This document shows, one piece after another, positions 10,449 through 21,106 of a DNA stretch of 64,000 nt. Numbering within the stretch: position 1 is the stretch's first letter; each line of letters starts with the position of its first letter. Made by a program: the position numbers and the translations under genes. Origin of the DNA: Isochrysis galbana (Eukaryota > Haptophyta > Isochrysidales > Isochrysidaceae); the NCBI GenBank assembly GCA_018136815.1, contig CM030936.1, positions 2,941,079 to 3,005,078 on the forward strand, read 5' to 3'. The notes beneath the pieces are model-generated. The model saw only the letters and a list, made by a program, of their open reading frames with translations. It ran no database searches and was not told the origin of the DNA.

Positions 10449-10470
10449 CTCTAAAAAAATGTGACCGTCC
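10449..10470 (+). promoter_or_regulatory. Second TCTA-A7 motif
   Basis: CTCTAAAAAAATGTGACCGT matches 9223-9243 apart from one A and one substitution. It lies at the right side of the possible viral island, immediately before the retrotransposon chromodomain fragment, so any gene it served is gone or truncated. Confidence 0.3.
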
Positions 10471-10486
10471 AAGTAGACGAGTATCT

Positions 10487-10962
10487 GTGGTTGATTCACT
10501 TCTTGACCGCAAGGGTCGAGGTGATTCCAGGCAGTACCTCGTCAAGTGGCGTGGCTACGCGAAAGCTGCGGCCACATGGGAGCCGCTAGCCGAATTGCTT
10601 CGCCGCTGCGAGTCGCTCGTCACCGCCTATGATGATGCTCACCCCTTCCCTCTTCTTCGTAAGCCTCAGATGAGAAAGCGGGCTGCAGAATCACAATCTC
10701 AGACTGTCTCAGCCCCGCCGACGTCGCACGCGATCGAAGCTCCCGTGGGATCCGAGACCACCGGCTCGGATCATCAGGCCCCGCGCCGCTCGCCTCGTCT
10801 CGCGCCGCCCTCGCACAGTGGCCCCATTGCTCATGTCTCCCATTCGCCCGCCTCAGCCCGCCCGTCTGTTGCCCGCTTTGCAGGTCCAACGATGCGGCCG
10901 CAGCACGCGGTCTTCGTCCTCGGGCAGTGGTGGTACTCGTCGGGATCGTCGCGCGGTTCCCC
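10487..10962 (+). pseudogene. Ty3-like integrase chromodomain fragment
   Basis: The frame encodes RQYLVKWRGYAKAAATWEPL followed by an acidic helix, a typical chromodomain at the C-terminus of chromovirus (Ty3/gypsy) integrases. There is no ATG, protease, reverse transcriptase or integrase core, so it is a 3' remnant of pol. It runs into a 116-bp sequence shared with 29905-30020, where an integrase core is also found. Confidence 0.75.
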
Positions 10963-11078
10963 ATATCTCTCAACGCCGTCGTTTACGTTTGATCGCGGTA
11001 CGGGAACGTACGGGAATTCTTTTCCAGTTCCCCCCCGCGGTCGCCGAATTTTCCCCCCGCGGCCGCCGAATAGTTCCC
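10963..11078. repeat. 116-bp Ty3-associated repeat, copy 1
   Basis: Identical by eye over 116 bp to 29905-30020, starting ATATCTCTCAACGCCG and ending CCGAATAGTTCCC. In both places it follows an integrase fragment, so it is likely the 3' non-coding part of one retrotransposon family. Here it joins directly to a hAT transposase fragment. Confidence 0.8.
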
Positions 11079-11645
11079 GCCGCTACGCAGCACAAGATCC
11101 ACGAGATTTTCATGGCTAGGTGGGAGTATCTGCACGCACCAGTCATGACGGCCGCGTATTGCCTCGAGCCTGAATTTTGCCGCCGCGAGTTTTCTCGTGA
11201 AGAGAAGCAGCAGCTGCGTTCTTGCCTCAGGCAGATGTCTACGCCGGAGCATCCGATCGCAGATATTTATGCAGAATTGGCTGATTTCCAAGAGGCTTGC
11301 TGTGCAGGCATGCATGATCTCACTGAAGAAGTGGCTTTTTGCAAGCGTGCACAGGCGATGGCATCGTACAAGTGGGCCAACGTGTATATGGCTCCTTGGC
11401 CTCATCTGCAATGGGCTGCGCGGCGTTTACTTGCGCTGTCATGCTCTGCATCTGGCTGTGAGCGATCGTGGTCCGTAGAAGATTGGATCCACTCCAAGAA
11501 GAGGAACAGGCTGGGCCAAACAACGGTAGAGAGGCTTGTGAGATGCCACACAAATTTGCTGCTAGATGACTTGCTGCAAGACTGGGAGTCTCATGTGCTG
11601 CCTTGGGAGTTGGAGATGGTCGTCGATGAGCCTGAGGACGAGTAA
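11079..11645 (+). pseudogene. hAT transposase C-terminal fragment
   Basis: The frame encodes the hAT dimerisation region: IHEIFMARWEYLHAP, YKWANVYMAPWPHLQWAARR, LSCSASGCERSWSVEDWIHS, KKRNRLGQTTVERLVRCHTN, ending ELEMVVDEPEDE. It is homologous to the C-terminus of the transposase at 49456-51688. The N-terminal BED finger and catalytic part are absent; the 5' side is fused to retrotransposon sequence. The downstream sequence at 11709-11753 has tandem CTGATATCAG palindromes, also seen beside the other hAT gene at 51763-51772. Confidence 0.85.
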
Positions 11646-11831
11646 TTTGGTGTTTGTAGTTTGCCTTAGTATAGTAATACTACGCTTATCGTACATTATA
11701 ATCTTAGTGCCTACCTGATATTAGGCTGATATCAGGTCCTGATATCAGTCTAAGGTCTCCAAAACCTGACAACCTTTGACCTGACGGCCCATCCGGGTGG
11801 GCAGCCTGGGTTCCAAGCGATGGCCACGAGG

Positions 11832-12587
11832 CCTAGATGGCGTATACACACCGACAGGCCCGCGTATACGTATTATACGCGTGTATACGGGTCTGGCATG
11901 TATACACACTGTATACACAGCTGAATACACATACGGGGTAGGGGGGGGAGGCTATATATATATACTTACATATATACACATACAGCACTATAGACTATTT
12001 TTGTTTGTATGTATAGGGACATAGGGACCCATCGTCAGCCCATCGCCCACATCATCACCCGCCTTCCTGAATCCTGAATGGTGTATTTTACTGCCATCTG
12101 CCATCCTCTCATGTAGATATAGTATATAGTAACACACATGATTCATACATGATGTGTCTAGTGAGGCCAGTATCCTGGCATCCTGGCACTATTGGCTATT
12201 GGCTTGACTTTGACTCTTTGATAGTGTGTGTGTGTGTACTGTGTGTGTGTGCACGAGCGGACGAGCGGGCTATTGATTGTTAGCTGCTATTAATGTCATT
12301 TTTGATGTTTGTAGTTACAACATGTGAGAGCATGTAACATGTTGGCCTACACACACATGATGATCTATCTAGATCTAGATAACTATAAGGGCTGGCAATG
12401 GCTGTGTGGTGTTTCTGGTTTCGGTGGGTGTGCCCCCGCCCGCCGTGCTGCTGCGGCTATGACGAGGCGCGCTGCGCGCGCCTTGTGTATACTGTGCGTA
12501 TACTGTGAATACAGGGTGTATACTGTGTATTATACACGTGTATACGGCTCTCTGTATTATACACAGTATACGCATACGCCATCTAGG
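11832..12587. mobile_element. CTAGATG-family hAT-like MITE, GTATAC word
   Basis: A 756-bp element with inverted ends CCTAGATGGCGTATAC, flanked by a perfect 8-bp target duplication CCACGAGG (11824-11831 and 12588-12595). Both ends hold many GTATAC/GTATACAC words over about 90 bp; the middle has TG repeats and no coding frame. The terminal core is the same as at 7541, 60927 and 61236 but the filling word differs. Confidence 0.9.
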
Positions 12588-13070
12588 CCACGAGGGACAC
12601 TAGTGCCAGGTGTTGCGCGCGCGCCAGGAATTGGCGGCACGCGGAGTACTTCTCAAAATTAGTGAAGGAATGAAGGCTGTAGTAGTACGTGAAGATTGAA
12701 CATTCAAAGTGAAGGGTGAAGGGGAAGGGCGGCCAGCATCCAGCAAGATGCAGAGCAATGCTCGTTTTCTAGTGCTTTGTCAGTCCCCGCGCCGCGCGCC
12801 GTGCGCCGTGTTCACTCCCCTTTTCGCTCTTTCATCAACAAACACACATACTCCTAGAGATTTTACTTGTAGGACTACGAGTCGGATGATACAACTCAAG
12901 AGAGAGATAACCGACGCACCAAACGAACGCTCGCTCGCTCGCTCTCGCAGCCTCGCAGTTTACTTGAATGACGGGATGGCTGACATCTCTGGGCGCGCTC
13001 TCTTTCTTCTGTATACACACTAGCGGCGCGGCGAGAGGGTGGCGAGGAAAGAGGGAAGCACAACGCAGCG

Positions 13071-13529
13071 ATGGCGTTGAAACCCGCGGCCGGCTTTGCG
13101 TGCGACCTCACATACATCTCGAAAATGTCGGTACCTAAGCACAAGAAGATGCTTCAGCCACCCATCGGCGCCTCCCCCGGCGAGCTCCGCCTATGGCGCA
13201 AGCAGAATGGCCTGCTCAGTGAGGAGGAGAGCCGTGCTGATGCATTTGAACACCTCAAGGCGCGCTCCCGCCGCACACGTCCATGCCCGTCGTTGCGGCA
13301 GCAGGAAGCGGATACATCACACAGCGTGGGGAGTCAGGCTTTGAATCGTCCACCGCGCGCCTCGATGGGCGGCCGTCCTGTCCTTTCAAACTGCGCCAGC
13401 GCCAGCAATGCACCAAGGCCGAGCAACCGACGCCACTCCTGCATGCCCTCAATCCGTGCGAATGCAAAATATGAAGCCATAGCTGCTGCCGGAGCTCGCA
13501 AGCGTGAAATTACCGCTCAAATTAGATGA
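13071..13529 (+). CDS. Hypothetical basic protein
   Basis: A 152-residue ORF starting MALKPAAGFACDLTYISK, rich in Arg, Ser and Ala, apparently disordered after residue 60. One short helical patch (PGELRLWRKQNGLLSEEESR) looks conserved in style. No family recognised. It resembles in composition the ORFs at 22053 and 58734. No intron is evident. Being long, ATG-initiated and biased in third position, it is plausibly real. Confidence 0.45.
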   Translation: MALKPAAGFACDLTYISKMSVPKHKKMLQPPIGASPGELRLWRKQNGLLSEEESRADAFEHLKARSRRTRPCPSLRQQEADTSHSVGSQALNRPPRASMGGRPVLSNCASASNAPRPSNRRHSCMPSIRANAKYEAIAAAGARKREITAQIR

Positions 13530-14127
13530 TTCCCGCACACCGTCGTCAAGGAGTGTAGAGAGTTCTTCCATGGCAAGTTCAGCAGCTTTCGTGTACGCGC
13601 TCTCTGTCAAATCCCAATGGGATGATGAGGCAAAATCGCTCCATCCGTCTATTCGAAGAGTCTGATCCTGTTGCATTGTGCCGAAGATAACATGCGACGA
13701 CACGTTGTTGGCATGATCTCGATGACATGCCCAGGCGCTTGCACATGCTGCTCTTGACTGTGGTTGTGCACATTTGTGCCCGATATCCGTCGTTGTGCGC
13801 CGGGGAAATAGACTAGCTAGGGTGTGTGTGTGCCAGTGTGGGCGAGTGGTCCAGATCGAGGACGAGTATGGTTGAGACCGTTCATTCGATGATCCGATGC
13901 CGGCATTTTACAAGGCATACATATTATGGAACACGGACACCATGCACATGCACTATGAGCTTAAAAGCATGGTGAGGCGGAGGAGGAGGGCAACCGCCAC
14001 TCACACATCACACTCACGGGAAATTCTATCTTTGCGTGTGCACAGGTCAAAATTACGTTGTACGTTTCGCGACGGCGAAAAATATATTGTTGTAGTTTGA
14101 CCTATGCCTATGGACAGACCTGAGCGG
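13530..14127. other. Intergenic, no gene seen
   Basis: The antisense frame at 13449-13703 lacks an ATG and overlaps the ORF above, so it is not called. Nothing else is recognised. Confidence 0.4.
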
Positions 14128-14235
14128 TTACCGGCCCTGTTGGTAGCTGTGGTGGTGTGGATGACGAATTGGAATTGGAATTGGGCTGACCCATTGGGTC
14201 AGAGGGCAATGAGGAAGGAGCCATGACCAATAACA
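14128..14235 (+). pseudogene. hAT transposase extreme C-terminal scrap
   Basis: Translation in one frame gives VDDELELELG then a stop and PIGSEGNEEGA, matching the tail ADDELGWPLGPEGNEEGG of the hAT protein at 49456-51688. Bases 14128-14155 match, in reverse complement, the flanks of the inverted-repeat element at 55199-57259 and represent its empty site. Confidence 0.6.
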
Positions 14236-14249
14236 CGCCTTGCCCCAGA

Positions 14250-14550
14250 AGGTCGCGCACGCAAAATGTTAAAGACAGACTCTTCGCATACCCCGATGCA
14301 ATTACAATTACCCCCGACAGCTTATTGAAAGCTCAAAGCTCTTTACAGCTTTACATAATATCAATATCGCGGAAGTACATATTCATATTACTATTACTAG
14401 TACATATTAAGAGACTTTTACTACTACAGAGTGGAATTCGAGTCATACGAATATCACTATATGCCGGTCCTGGAGTCCACACTAGTGAGGTTTACCACCT
14501 TGGTGAGGAGCCTTGTCCCGCCGAGCTCCCACAGCTCCATACGCCATACG
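14250..14550 (+). pseudogene. LINE 3' coding remnant
   Basis: Encodes KDRLFAYPDAITITPDSL, nearly the same as KDRLFAYPNATTPDSL on the reverse strand at 42350-42560. Downstream segments corresponding to YEYHYIPTLESTLTRF are interrupted by insertions and frameshifts. It is the 3' part of the LINE open frame found at 41830-44110. Confidence 0.7.
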
Positions 14551-14625
14551 CACTTGCAAGGCCGCCCGGGGAAGGAAACCTAAGCTTTAAAAACCGATAG
14601 AATATAGAATTCAGCACCCCCGTAT

Positions 14626-14642
14626 TTATCGAGAATGAAAAA
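14626..14642. repeat. 17-bp target site duplication, left
   Basis: TTATCGAGAATGAAAAA, repeated exactly at 15520-15536. The pair brackets the hairpin-headed element and marks target-primed reverse transcription. Confidence 0.85.
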
Positions 14643-15519
14643 CAACTAAGTTTATACTTAGTTCGCCCATGGGGGGGCACGAGCCCCCCTCTCTCTCCAC
14701 TCCTCACCTGCCATGGGGGAGGAACCACCCACTCTCCTGGCACGCCTGATGGCTTGCCAGAAGCACACTGCCATGCTGACCCATTCCTCTCCCCACAGGC
14801 ACGCCTGACTCGCCCGCCCTGGCCTGTCGTGGCCAGCCCATCCCTCTGACCAGCCCCTCCTCCCCCTGGGCCCCCCTGTTCAGGACCCCCCAGCCAGCTC
14901 CAGTCGACCCGCAGGGGCTCGGAGCGCCAGCGAGGGAGAGGCAGGAGGGGCCAGGGCCATGCCCCAGCCTCACCTGCCCCCTGAGCTGCGCTCCCAGGCC
15001 CCTGCTGGCCACCTGGGGACCTGAAGAGGGGCCGCAGGCGCGCGCCATGGGCCCCCGCCGCAGGGAAGAGAGGAGGAAAAGGGAAGAGGGAGGGGAGGGG
15101 GGAGCGGCAGCTCACCCCTCCGGCAGAAACGTGTCTTCTCGCCCCGTTTGGGTAAGAGAAGACGGGGGCGCCAGAGCCAGGAGGGAAGGGCCGCGGCTCG
15201 CCGCGGCCACTCGCTCTAGCGAGGGAGATTAGCGCTTCTGGGCTCCTATCTCACGAGTGCCCCCCCCCCCCCCGCGTTGCTTTTACCCGAAAGGGGTTTT
15301 CCCCCAGCGTGGACTCGAGGAGAGGACGCGCTGGGGTGCGCGGGGCCGGTGCATGCACTGGGGGGAGGACAAATATCGAGGGGAGGGGGCAGTGCCCCCA
15401 CCCCCCGGTATCACTCGGACACCTGGCCCGTCAGGCATGGCGGGATTCCGGGACTGAGACGTTATGTCCAATTAGCTAGTGGGGTTGGCTAGGATATAAC
15501 ATTGATTATTATTATTTTA
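14643..15519 (+). mobile_element. Hairpin-headed retroposon, full copy
   Basis: An 877-bp element flanked by a 17-bp direct repeat (14626-14642, 15520-15536). It begins with a hairpin AACTAAGT-TTAT-ACTTAGTT (14644-14663), then CGCCCATGGGGG and a block rich in G/C, and ends in an AT-rich ATT tail (TTGATTATTATTATTTTA). Length of the duplication and 3' tail indicate retroposition by a LINE machinery. No protein is evident. The 3' 500 bp are about 95% identical by eye to 39066-39578; the middle matches 60100-60250. Related 5' hairpins with other stem sequences occur at eight more sites. Confidence 0.8.
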
Positions 15520-15536
15520 TTATCGAGAATGAAAAA
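15520..15536. repeat. 17-bp target site duplication, right
   Basis: Exact repeat of 14626-14642 immediately after the AT-rich tail of the retroposon. Confidence 0.85.
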
Positions 15537-15692
15537 GGTAGGCTACAGACAAATAAGCGAGAACTTTATTTAGCCTCGAAACGAAAGCGCTCGGTCTAGC
15601 CGAGAGGCTCGCTTAAAACGATGCGCTATCCCGCTCCAATCGACAATCGATTATTCGGACATGCGACCGACAACCGACAACTGTCACAACAG

Positions 15693-17331
15693 GATTCGCT
15701 CTGGCTCGCGACTGACGAGGAGCTGGAGCACCAGGACGCCATGGCGCTCGACGCTGCTCGCTGGTCGACAAAAGTTTGTTGGCCGATTGCGGGACAGGTA
15801 CGCTGCCAATCGCGCCCGCTCTGGCGCAGGTCGACCGAGCCCGTACCTATAATGCCTTTGCCGCCCCAAACGGCAGGTTCCCGACTCGTCCCTCGACGCT
15901 GTGAGGCAGGGAGAACACCTGCCGCCGATGCTCAACCAGAGCATCGGCGGCAGGTGTTCTCTCTATATTTTCGTCGGCTCCTCGGATTTTCACGTGCATC
16001 ATAGGGCTGGTAGCAATCTAGAAATGTAATTTAAGCTAGCCTGCACCGTGCTCTGCGACGGCGCGACGCGCGCGGCCGAACAGTACTGTGGAATTGATAG
16101 CCTTTTGTTTGTTTGACGTCTAAAGTGAGAATTTTTCTCCGCATGGAGGGCTCGAAAATTGGGCAGAAGGGCGAATTTCGAGCTCTAGACCGCCCGTTCT
16201 TTTGGCTACTAGTAGATTCAACATGTAATCTAGCCAAGCACCGGCCTGAAAGCTTCAGGCGTGATGGTTGCGATCGATTTCTGTGGGCAATCGTGTCGTG
16301 AATCACGATTGGACACTGGCTGCTTTGCGCTCATCACGAGCCAACTTTTAGAATTTTTGGGACACACAGATGGCCTCCAAGGCCATTCACGTTCGGAGAC
16401 ACACAGGTCGTGCCCGCCAAGCACGGGCCGGTCAATAGTTCGCCCGTTTCTACAGCACAACATCCCAACATGGAGCACAAAAAGAAGTTTTGTTTTCGCG
16501 TTGACGTGCTGAATTGACGGACAGCCTCGTGTTTTCGAGCGTCTCACGTTCGATTTCGAGGGACAACCCCTCCTTTTCGATCGATGGTTCGACAGTCTCA
16601 TATGGTAAGACTGGTTGGCTACCGAAATATTGTCATTTGGGCATGCTGGTGGTCATGTACTGTGCTCATATGTGTCTTGGACAGGTGAAATGAAGCCTAA
16701 AATTAGAATTAATATGGTTAAAATTTGGCAAAACTATAATCAATTTGATCTTTTTCTCCTGCGGCGGCGCGCGATGGCGGCCGCAGCGATGGTCGCTGGC
16801 CTCGCCAGTGGCCTCGCACGCGGCCTGTGGCCGCTCTGGCGAGGGTCTGCGCGGCCAGGAGGCCAGCAGGCACCCCCTCCCACCATACTGAGGCGGTGCC
16901 GCGCGTGATGGGCCAGCCCATCATGCGAAGCACCGTCATTTTGACGGCTCGCGGCCAGCCGCGCACTGCACGCGCGCGAGAGGCTGACAGCAGATGCCAG
17001 CAGGGGCGAGGTGGAGGGCGCAGGCGACGCCGTGCGATCGCGCAGGGCTCTGTACTGCCTGTCCTGGGGTAATCGTGCCCGGGGAACGCAGGCGCGCGTC
17101 GCACAGCGCGACCTGTGGTGCACTTTTGTGGTCGACGTCAATTTCGCACAAGCGCGAAAACGTTTTTGGGTCTGTGTGTCGAATGGCGTCGGAAATGTGC
17201 ATATTTCTTATTAGATTCTGCCTAATATACCCATTTCCAGGGTAATTCCCTAAAAATCGCGTGATAAAACCTCAATCTCGACTTGGTGAATTTTCACCCT
17301 TAGAAGTTAAAAGGCGTGTTTGACCGCCCTA
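15693..17331 (-). mobile_element. TAGGGCGG inverted-repeat element, truncated copy
   Basis: Reverse-strand relative of the 2.06-kb element at 55199-57259, colinear over about 1.64 kb. Its one visible terminus is TAGGGCGGTCAAACA (reverse strand, from 17331). Similarity fades near 15693, so the distal 400 bp and second terminus are missing. A perfect 23-bp hairpin is at 15911-15961. Open frames across the element look non-coding. Confidence 0.75.
15911..15961. repeat. Perfect 23-bp hairpin with 5-nt loop
   Basis: Arms 15911-15933 and 15939-15961 are exact complements, starting GAGAACACCTGCCGCC, with loop AACCA. The same hairpin with one mismatch lies at 56564-56614 in the related element. Confidence 0.9.
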
Positions 17332-17514
17332 ATGCGGGCCTGGGAGTGCGGCTCGCGACCCGCGCCCACTAGGGGTCTGGGCTGAATTGATGAGTGCCCT
17401 GCCCCTGCCAGAGGGCAGGGGCTGGGGTTGAATGTACGGGCCCACCCCGGGGGGTGTCCGCGATGGAGAGAGGGGGGCGCGAGGCCCCCATTGACCCCCA
17501 CTTATAAAAGTAGG
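17332..17514 (-). repeat. Hairpin-headed retroposon, 5' fragment
   Basis: Reverse-strand copy: hairpin CCTACTT-TTAT-AAGTGGG at 17497-17514 (one wobble pair), then GGTCAATGGGGG and GCCTCGCGCC. It abuts the terminus of the TAGGGCGG element. Confidence 0.6.
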
Positions 17515-17733
17515 TTGAGGACGTGAGGACGCAACTTGTTCTCCACGGGACCTTGAGAATAAAACTCATTCAGACACTACACAAATGATTGGGATGTTCC
17601 CCTCTCCCTGTCTCTTCTTCACAGCCGGCCCCGCCTGCCCGCCGGCGCGCGCGAGTGGCGGCTTGCCACACCTTCGGCCCCCGCGTGGTGCAAGCAGGCG
17701 CCGATCGAGATCGAGCCGCTTCTGCCCGCCGGA

Positions 17734-19125
17734 ATGGTGCGCTGCGGCACAGAGCTCCTCGATGCGGAGCCGCACGAGTCGCGGGAGACCGGTGTGCAGT
17801 CGCTGCTCGGCATGGCTGTCAACAGCGAAGACCGTCGCGACCACCCCGATGGGCCCCCGCAGCTAACAATGCGTGCGTGCCTCGGCGGGTTGGCGATCGG
17901 GACAGTGCTCTGCTTCACCAACATGTATTTCGGCCTACAGACCGGTTGGGTTACGATGGGGAGCATACAATGCGCAGTGGTCGGCTTTGCGATGTTCCGC
18001 TTCTGCCCGGCCTCGGCGCATGTACTCAGCGCACATGAAAACGTCGTTCTCCAGACGGTTGGCGTGGCCACTGCCACGATGCCTCTGTCCGCCGGCTTCG
18101 TCGGCATAATCCCCGCCTTAAAAATGCTCCACCCGCCCAATGGGCCGGCAGACATTGCCGTGGACCCTGGTGTGCAAGTGTTGTGGGCATTGTCCCTCAC
18201 CTACTTTGGCATATTTTTTGCGGTGCCCCTGCGACGTCAAGTCATTCTTGTCGAGCAGCTTCGCTTTCCTTCAGGCACTGCGACCGCAAAGCTCATCGAG
18301 GTGCTCCATACTCGCGACGGCGTGCGTGCGACACAGAATGCTATCCGCACGAGTGCTCGCCTCTCCACGAACATGGATTCTTCGTTGGCAAACGAATCTC
18401 CACCGCATATAGATGCCCCCCCCATGCGCTCCAATAGTGCGGAGAGCCTGCAGCATACACGGTGGCGCTCGCTCATTATTGCTTTCTGCGCCTCCTTTTT
18501 CACCTCGCTGATTGCATTTCTGGTGCCCGCTACCGCCAACGTGCGCATCTTCGACCTCTTCTGCTTGCCAAATGTTTCAAATTGGCACTGGACATTACGT
18601 CCCTCTCTCTCTTATGTGGGGCAAGGCATGATTATGGGGCTTCGTCCGGCGGGATCTGCCTTCATCGGTGCGCTGTTAGCGTGGGGACTGCTTGGGCCTG
18701 TCGCCCTCGCGAACGGATGGACCGCCTACAACGCAACGGTACCTCTCCCGCAGTCCTCCTCATGCTCCGCAACGGTGACTAGTGCCCAAATCGACTCTTG
18801 GGAAGACGGCGCGCAAGGCTGGCTGCTGTGGGTCGCTTTGGCCCTCATGCTTGGTGAGGCACTCACATCGCTCATGCTGATCTTGTTCAGGCAGGGATTT
18901 CCTGTCCTGCGCTCCTTTCTCGGTGTGAGGTCGCCAGCCGACGGGCGCGTAGAGGCGAATTCGAGCAAACTCGAAGTCGCACCTGATTCGGAGCTCGTTC
19001 CTGTGAACTGGTGGGCTCCTGGGCTATTGGGTTCTGCGGTTCTGACTGTGGCAGTAGTTTCGCCGCTGTTCGGCATGGCAATATGGGAATCAACAGTTGC
19101 CGTGCTCCTTTCTTGTCTTGTATCG
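17734..19125 (+). CDS. OPT-family transporter, exon 1
   Basis: First exon (464 codons) of an oligopeptide-transporter (OPT) superfamily protein of about 695 residues. ATG at 17734. After a 40-residue polar N-terminus come the family motif TNMYFGLQTGWVTMGSIQ and several membrane helices (for example FVGIIPALKM, SLIIAFCASFFTSLIAFLVP, SAVLTVAVVSPLFGMAIW). A long hydrophilic loop follows EVLHTRDG at about residues 195-245. It ends VLLSCLVS at a GTGCGA donor. OPT proteins move peptides or metal chelates across plasma or vacuolar membranes by proton coupling; the substrate cannot be read from sequence. The coding strand upstream is pyrimidine-rich. Confidence 0.92.
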
Positions 19126-19269
19126 GTGCGACGGCGACCCCACGCTCAGTGGCCAGATGCTCCTGACAATGCCTAGCATGACGTGTGCATTCAAGTCTCG
19201 CGAGCTTTGCAGATGCATATCTGAGCCCATTCCCGGCATCACGGGGCAATTACCCATCTCGTCATGCAG

Positions 19270-19419
19270 GTTCTTGCAGTCCGAGCGCTTGGTCAGACCG
19301 ACCTTAATCCCGTCTCTGGCGTTGGCAAATTATCGCAGATCATTTTCGCCGGACTATCGCCAGGCGCAATCGTGCCAAATGTTGTGGCCGGAGCTGTTGC
19401 CGAGGCCGGAGCAATGCAG
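19270..19419 (+). CDS. OPT-family transporter, exon 2
   Basis: Fifty codons, phase 0 on both sides, reading VLAVRALGQTDLNPVSGVGK and ending AGAVAEAGAMQ. The TDLNPVSGVGKLSQ stretch is the most conserved OPT signature. Introns: 19126-19269 (144 bp) and 19420-19557 (138 bp), both GT-AG. Confidence 0.92.
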
Positions 19420-19557
19420 GTGTGGCACGCACACCGCGCAGCTGCGCTTCGAGTACCATGTACGCCTTCGGCCCACCGTCCCTTTCCTGAAACATATTGC
19501 ATGTGGGGCCTAATATCGGAGGCTATAAAGATGGGGATCGTCATGCCCATGGTGTAG

Positions 19558-19722
19558 GTTGGCGATCTCATGCAAGATCTGAAGACGGGCCATCTTCTTC
19601 GTGCATCACCCCGTGCTCAATTCTTGGCTCAGCTGATTGGTGCCTCGGCCTCGGTTTTTGTGACGGTCGGCGCCTATCAACTGTACTCGCACGTTTACGA
19701 AATTCCATCCGAACATTTTCAG
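19558..19722 (+). CDS. OPT-family transporter, exon 3
   Basis: Fifty-five codons, beginning VGDLMQDLKTGHLLRASPRA and ending YEIPSEHFQ. The DLMQDLKTGHLL segment follows the second-exon signature in all OPT proteins, which fixes the splice. The intron after it is 19723-20023. Confidence 0.92.
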
Positions 19723-20023
19723 GTCGGCCTTTACGAGTGCGATTCCTAGTGATGCCTAGTGTCATTTTAGGCAAGCCAATACGATCAACGCTAGTTCTCA
19801 AGTTGCGAGTCCTGAATATGATTCGAACGAGTCATTGAGGTCTTCCCAGTCGGCCTCGATTCTGTGTTGGATCGTTGTGATCATGTTTGGTCAAGACCTC
19901 GCATGCAGTAGTAGGACGGAAAATGCAGCAGTAGGACGGAAAGACACGATTTGCGTGCACCGCCCATAGTCTGATTTTGGAGCGAAATCTTTCATTTGAG
20001 ACCGCCTGATCTTTCGCGCGCAG

Positions 20024-20404
20024 GCACCCGTTGCTCACATCTGGAAGGACATGGCTATCTTGATGCAGAAGGGGATTGGGGCGTTGCCCTCGACCGCGCG
20101 CGATTTTGCTGGTGGATTCGGCTGTATAGGCATTGTATTGCCCTTGCTCGAGGAACTTGGTCCTCCTACGCTTGTCGCTTGGTTGCCCTCAGGCGTGTCG
20201 ATCGGTATAGGCATGTATGTCACAGCAGATTGGACCATTCCACGTCTCGTGGGTGCGATGGGTGAGATGATGTGGCGCAGGACCGATCCTGATGGCCATC
20301 GTGAGCACATGCTTATGGTGGCCTCGGGCTTTGTCTTGGGCGAGGGCGTAATGAGCATTTGTGCACTTGCATTGACAGCGGCGCACATCCCAAAAGTACA
20401 ATGA
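20024..20404 (+). CDS. OPT-family transporter, exon 4
   Basis: Last exon, 126 residues plus TGA. Starts APVAHIWKDMAILMQKGIGA and contains the final helices (WLPSGVSIGIGMYVTADWTI, GEGVMSICALALTAAHI). The acceptor is GCGCGCAG. The end of the protein is compatible with the family. Confidence 0.9.
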   Translation, partial: APVAHIWKDMAILMQKGIGALPSTARDFAGGFGCIGIVLPLLEELGPPTLVAWLPSGVSIGIGMYVTADWTIPRLVGAMGEMMWRRTDPDGHREHMLMVASGFVLGEGVMSICALALTAAHIPKVQ

Positions 20405-21106
20405 GGCGGTCCACGTCCAAATCGATCACATGCAGAGTTTCGCTTTCCCTTCTCCTCTCTCTATCATGGTTACTGCTATCGTGATCGTGTCACCTCTTCT
20501 CACTGCTAAGCAGCAATGCTACTTGCTGTGATCGAGCATCAAGGTGCCTAATGCCTAAGGCGAGGGGCGACTGGCTAGGAGGTTGGTCGCCAGGAACTTT
20601 TTACTTGTGTGCGTCATACATACTAGTAGATCAAACAATCGCTCGATCAGCAAAAGCTTACGTGCTTCTCGGTTGGCTCCTCAACTCTCACTATCAAGCT
20701 GATCGTGAGCGCATCTGATCGTTTCATCGCGGGTGGGTGTTGGCATTACACCTTATCCCAAAGTCTCACCTAGCAAGCCACACTGCGAATGTGCCGCCGT
20801 TTCACAATAACGACCGTTCACAAGAAGCGCCGCAAGGAGGACTTGTTTTCGCTCTTCCATCCTCCCATCCTGTTGCGGGTAGGGAGAGTCCTCCCCCACG
20901 CTCGAGAGGGCCGCCTCCCCCCCCCTCCCGCCCGCCGGGGTCCTCGAAGATCCGCGTTTCGGGCGAACACCCACCTCAGCGGACCTTTCCCCCCCGCTTT
21001 CCGGTATCCTCCGGGGGTCACCGCTCCGCCGCCGCGGGGGGGATCTCTCGCGTTTCTCTGCCGTGTTGTCCCTAGGTTCTCCCTTCTTGTTTCTTACCTG
21101 TCCTGC
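20405..21106. other. Intergenic, no gene seen
   Basis: Downstream of the OPT gene. Overlapping frames at 20737-21075 are compositional. C- and G-rich runs occur at 20915-20940 and 20985-21050. Confidence 0.4.

Noticed and set aside
10487..11119. A 210-residue gene with a chromodomain
   Set aside because: The frame starts at GTG, runs out of the chromodomain into a repeat and is shared with retrotransposon debris; it is a pol remnant.
13449..13703. 84-residue minus-strand ORF starting like a gene
   Set aside because: The start codon is GTG, it overlaps the 13071 ORF antisense, and there is no domain.
15911..15961. Bacterial-type terminator
   Set aside because: A strong hairpin, but the setting is eukaryotic and it lies within a transposon copy.
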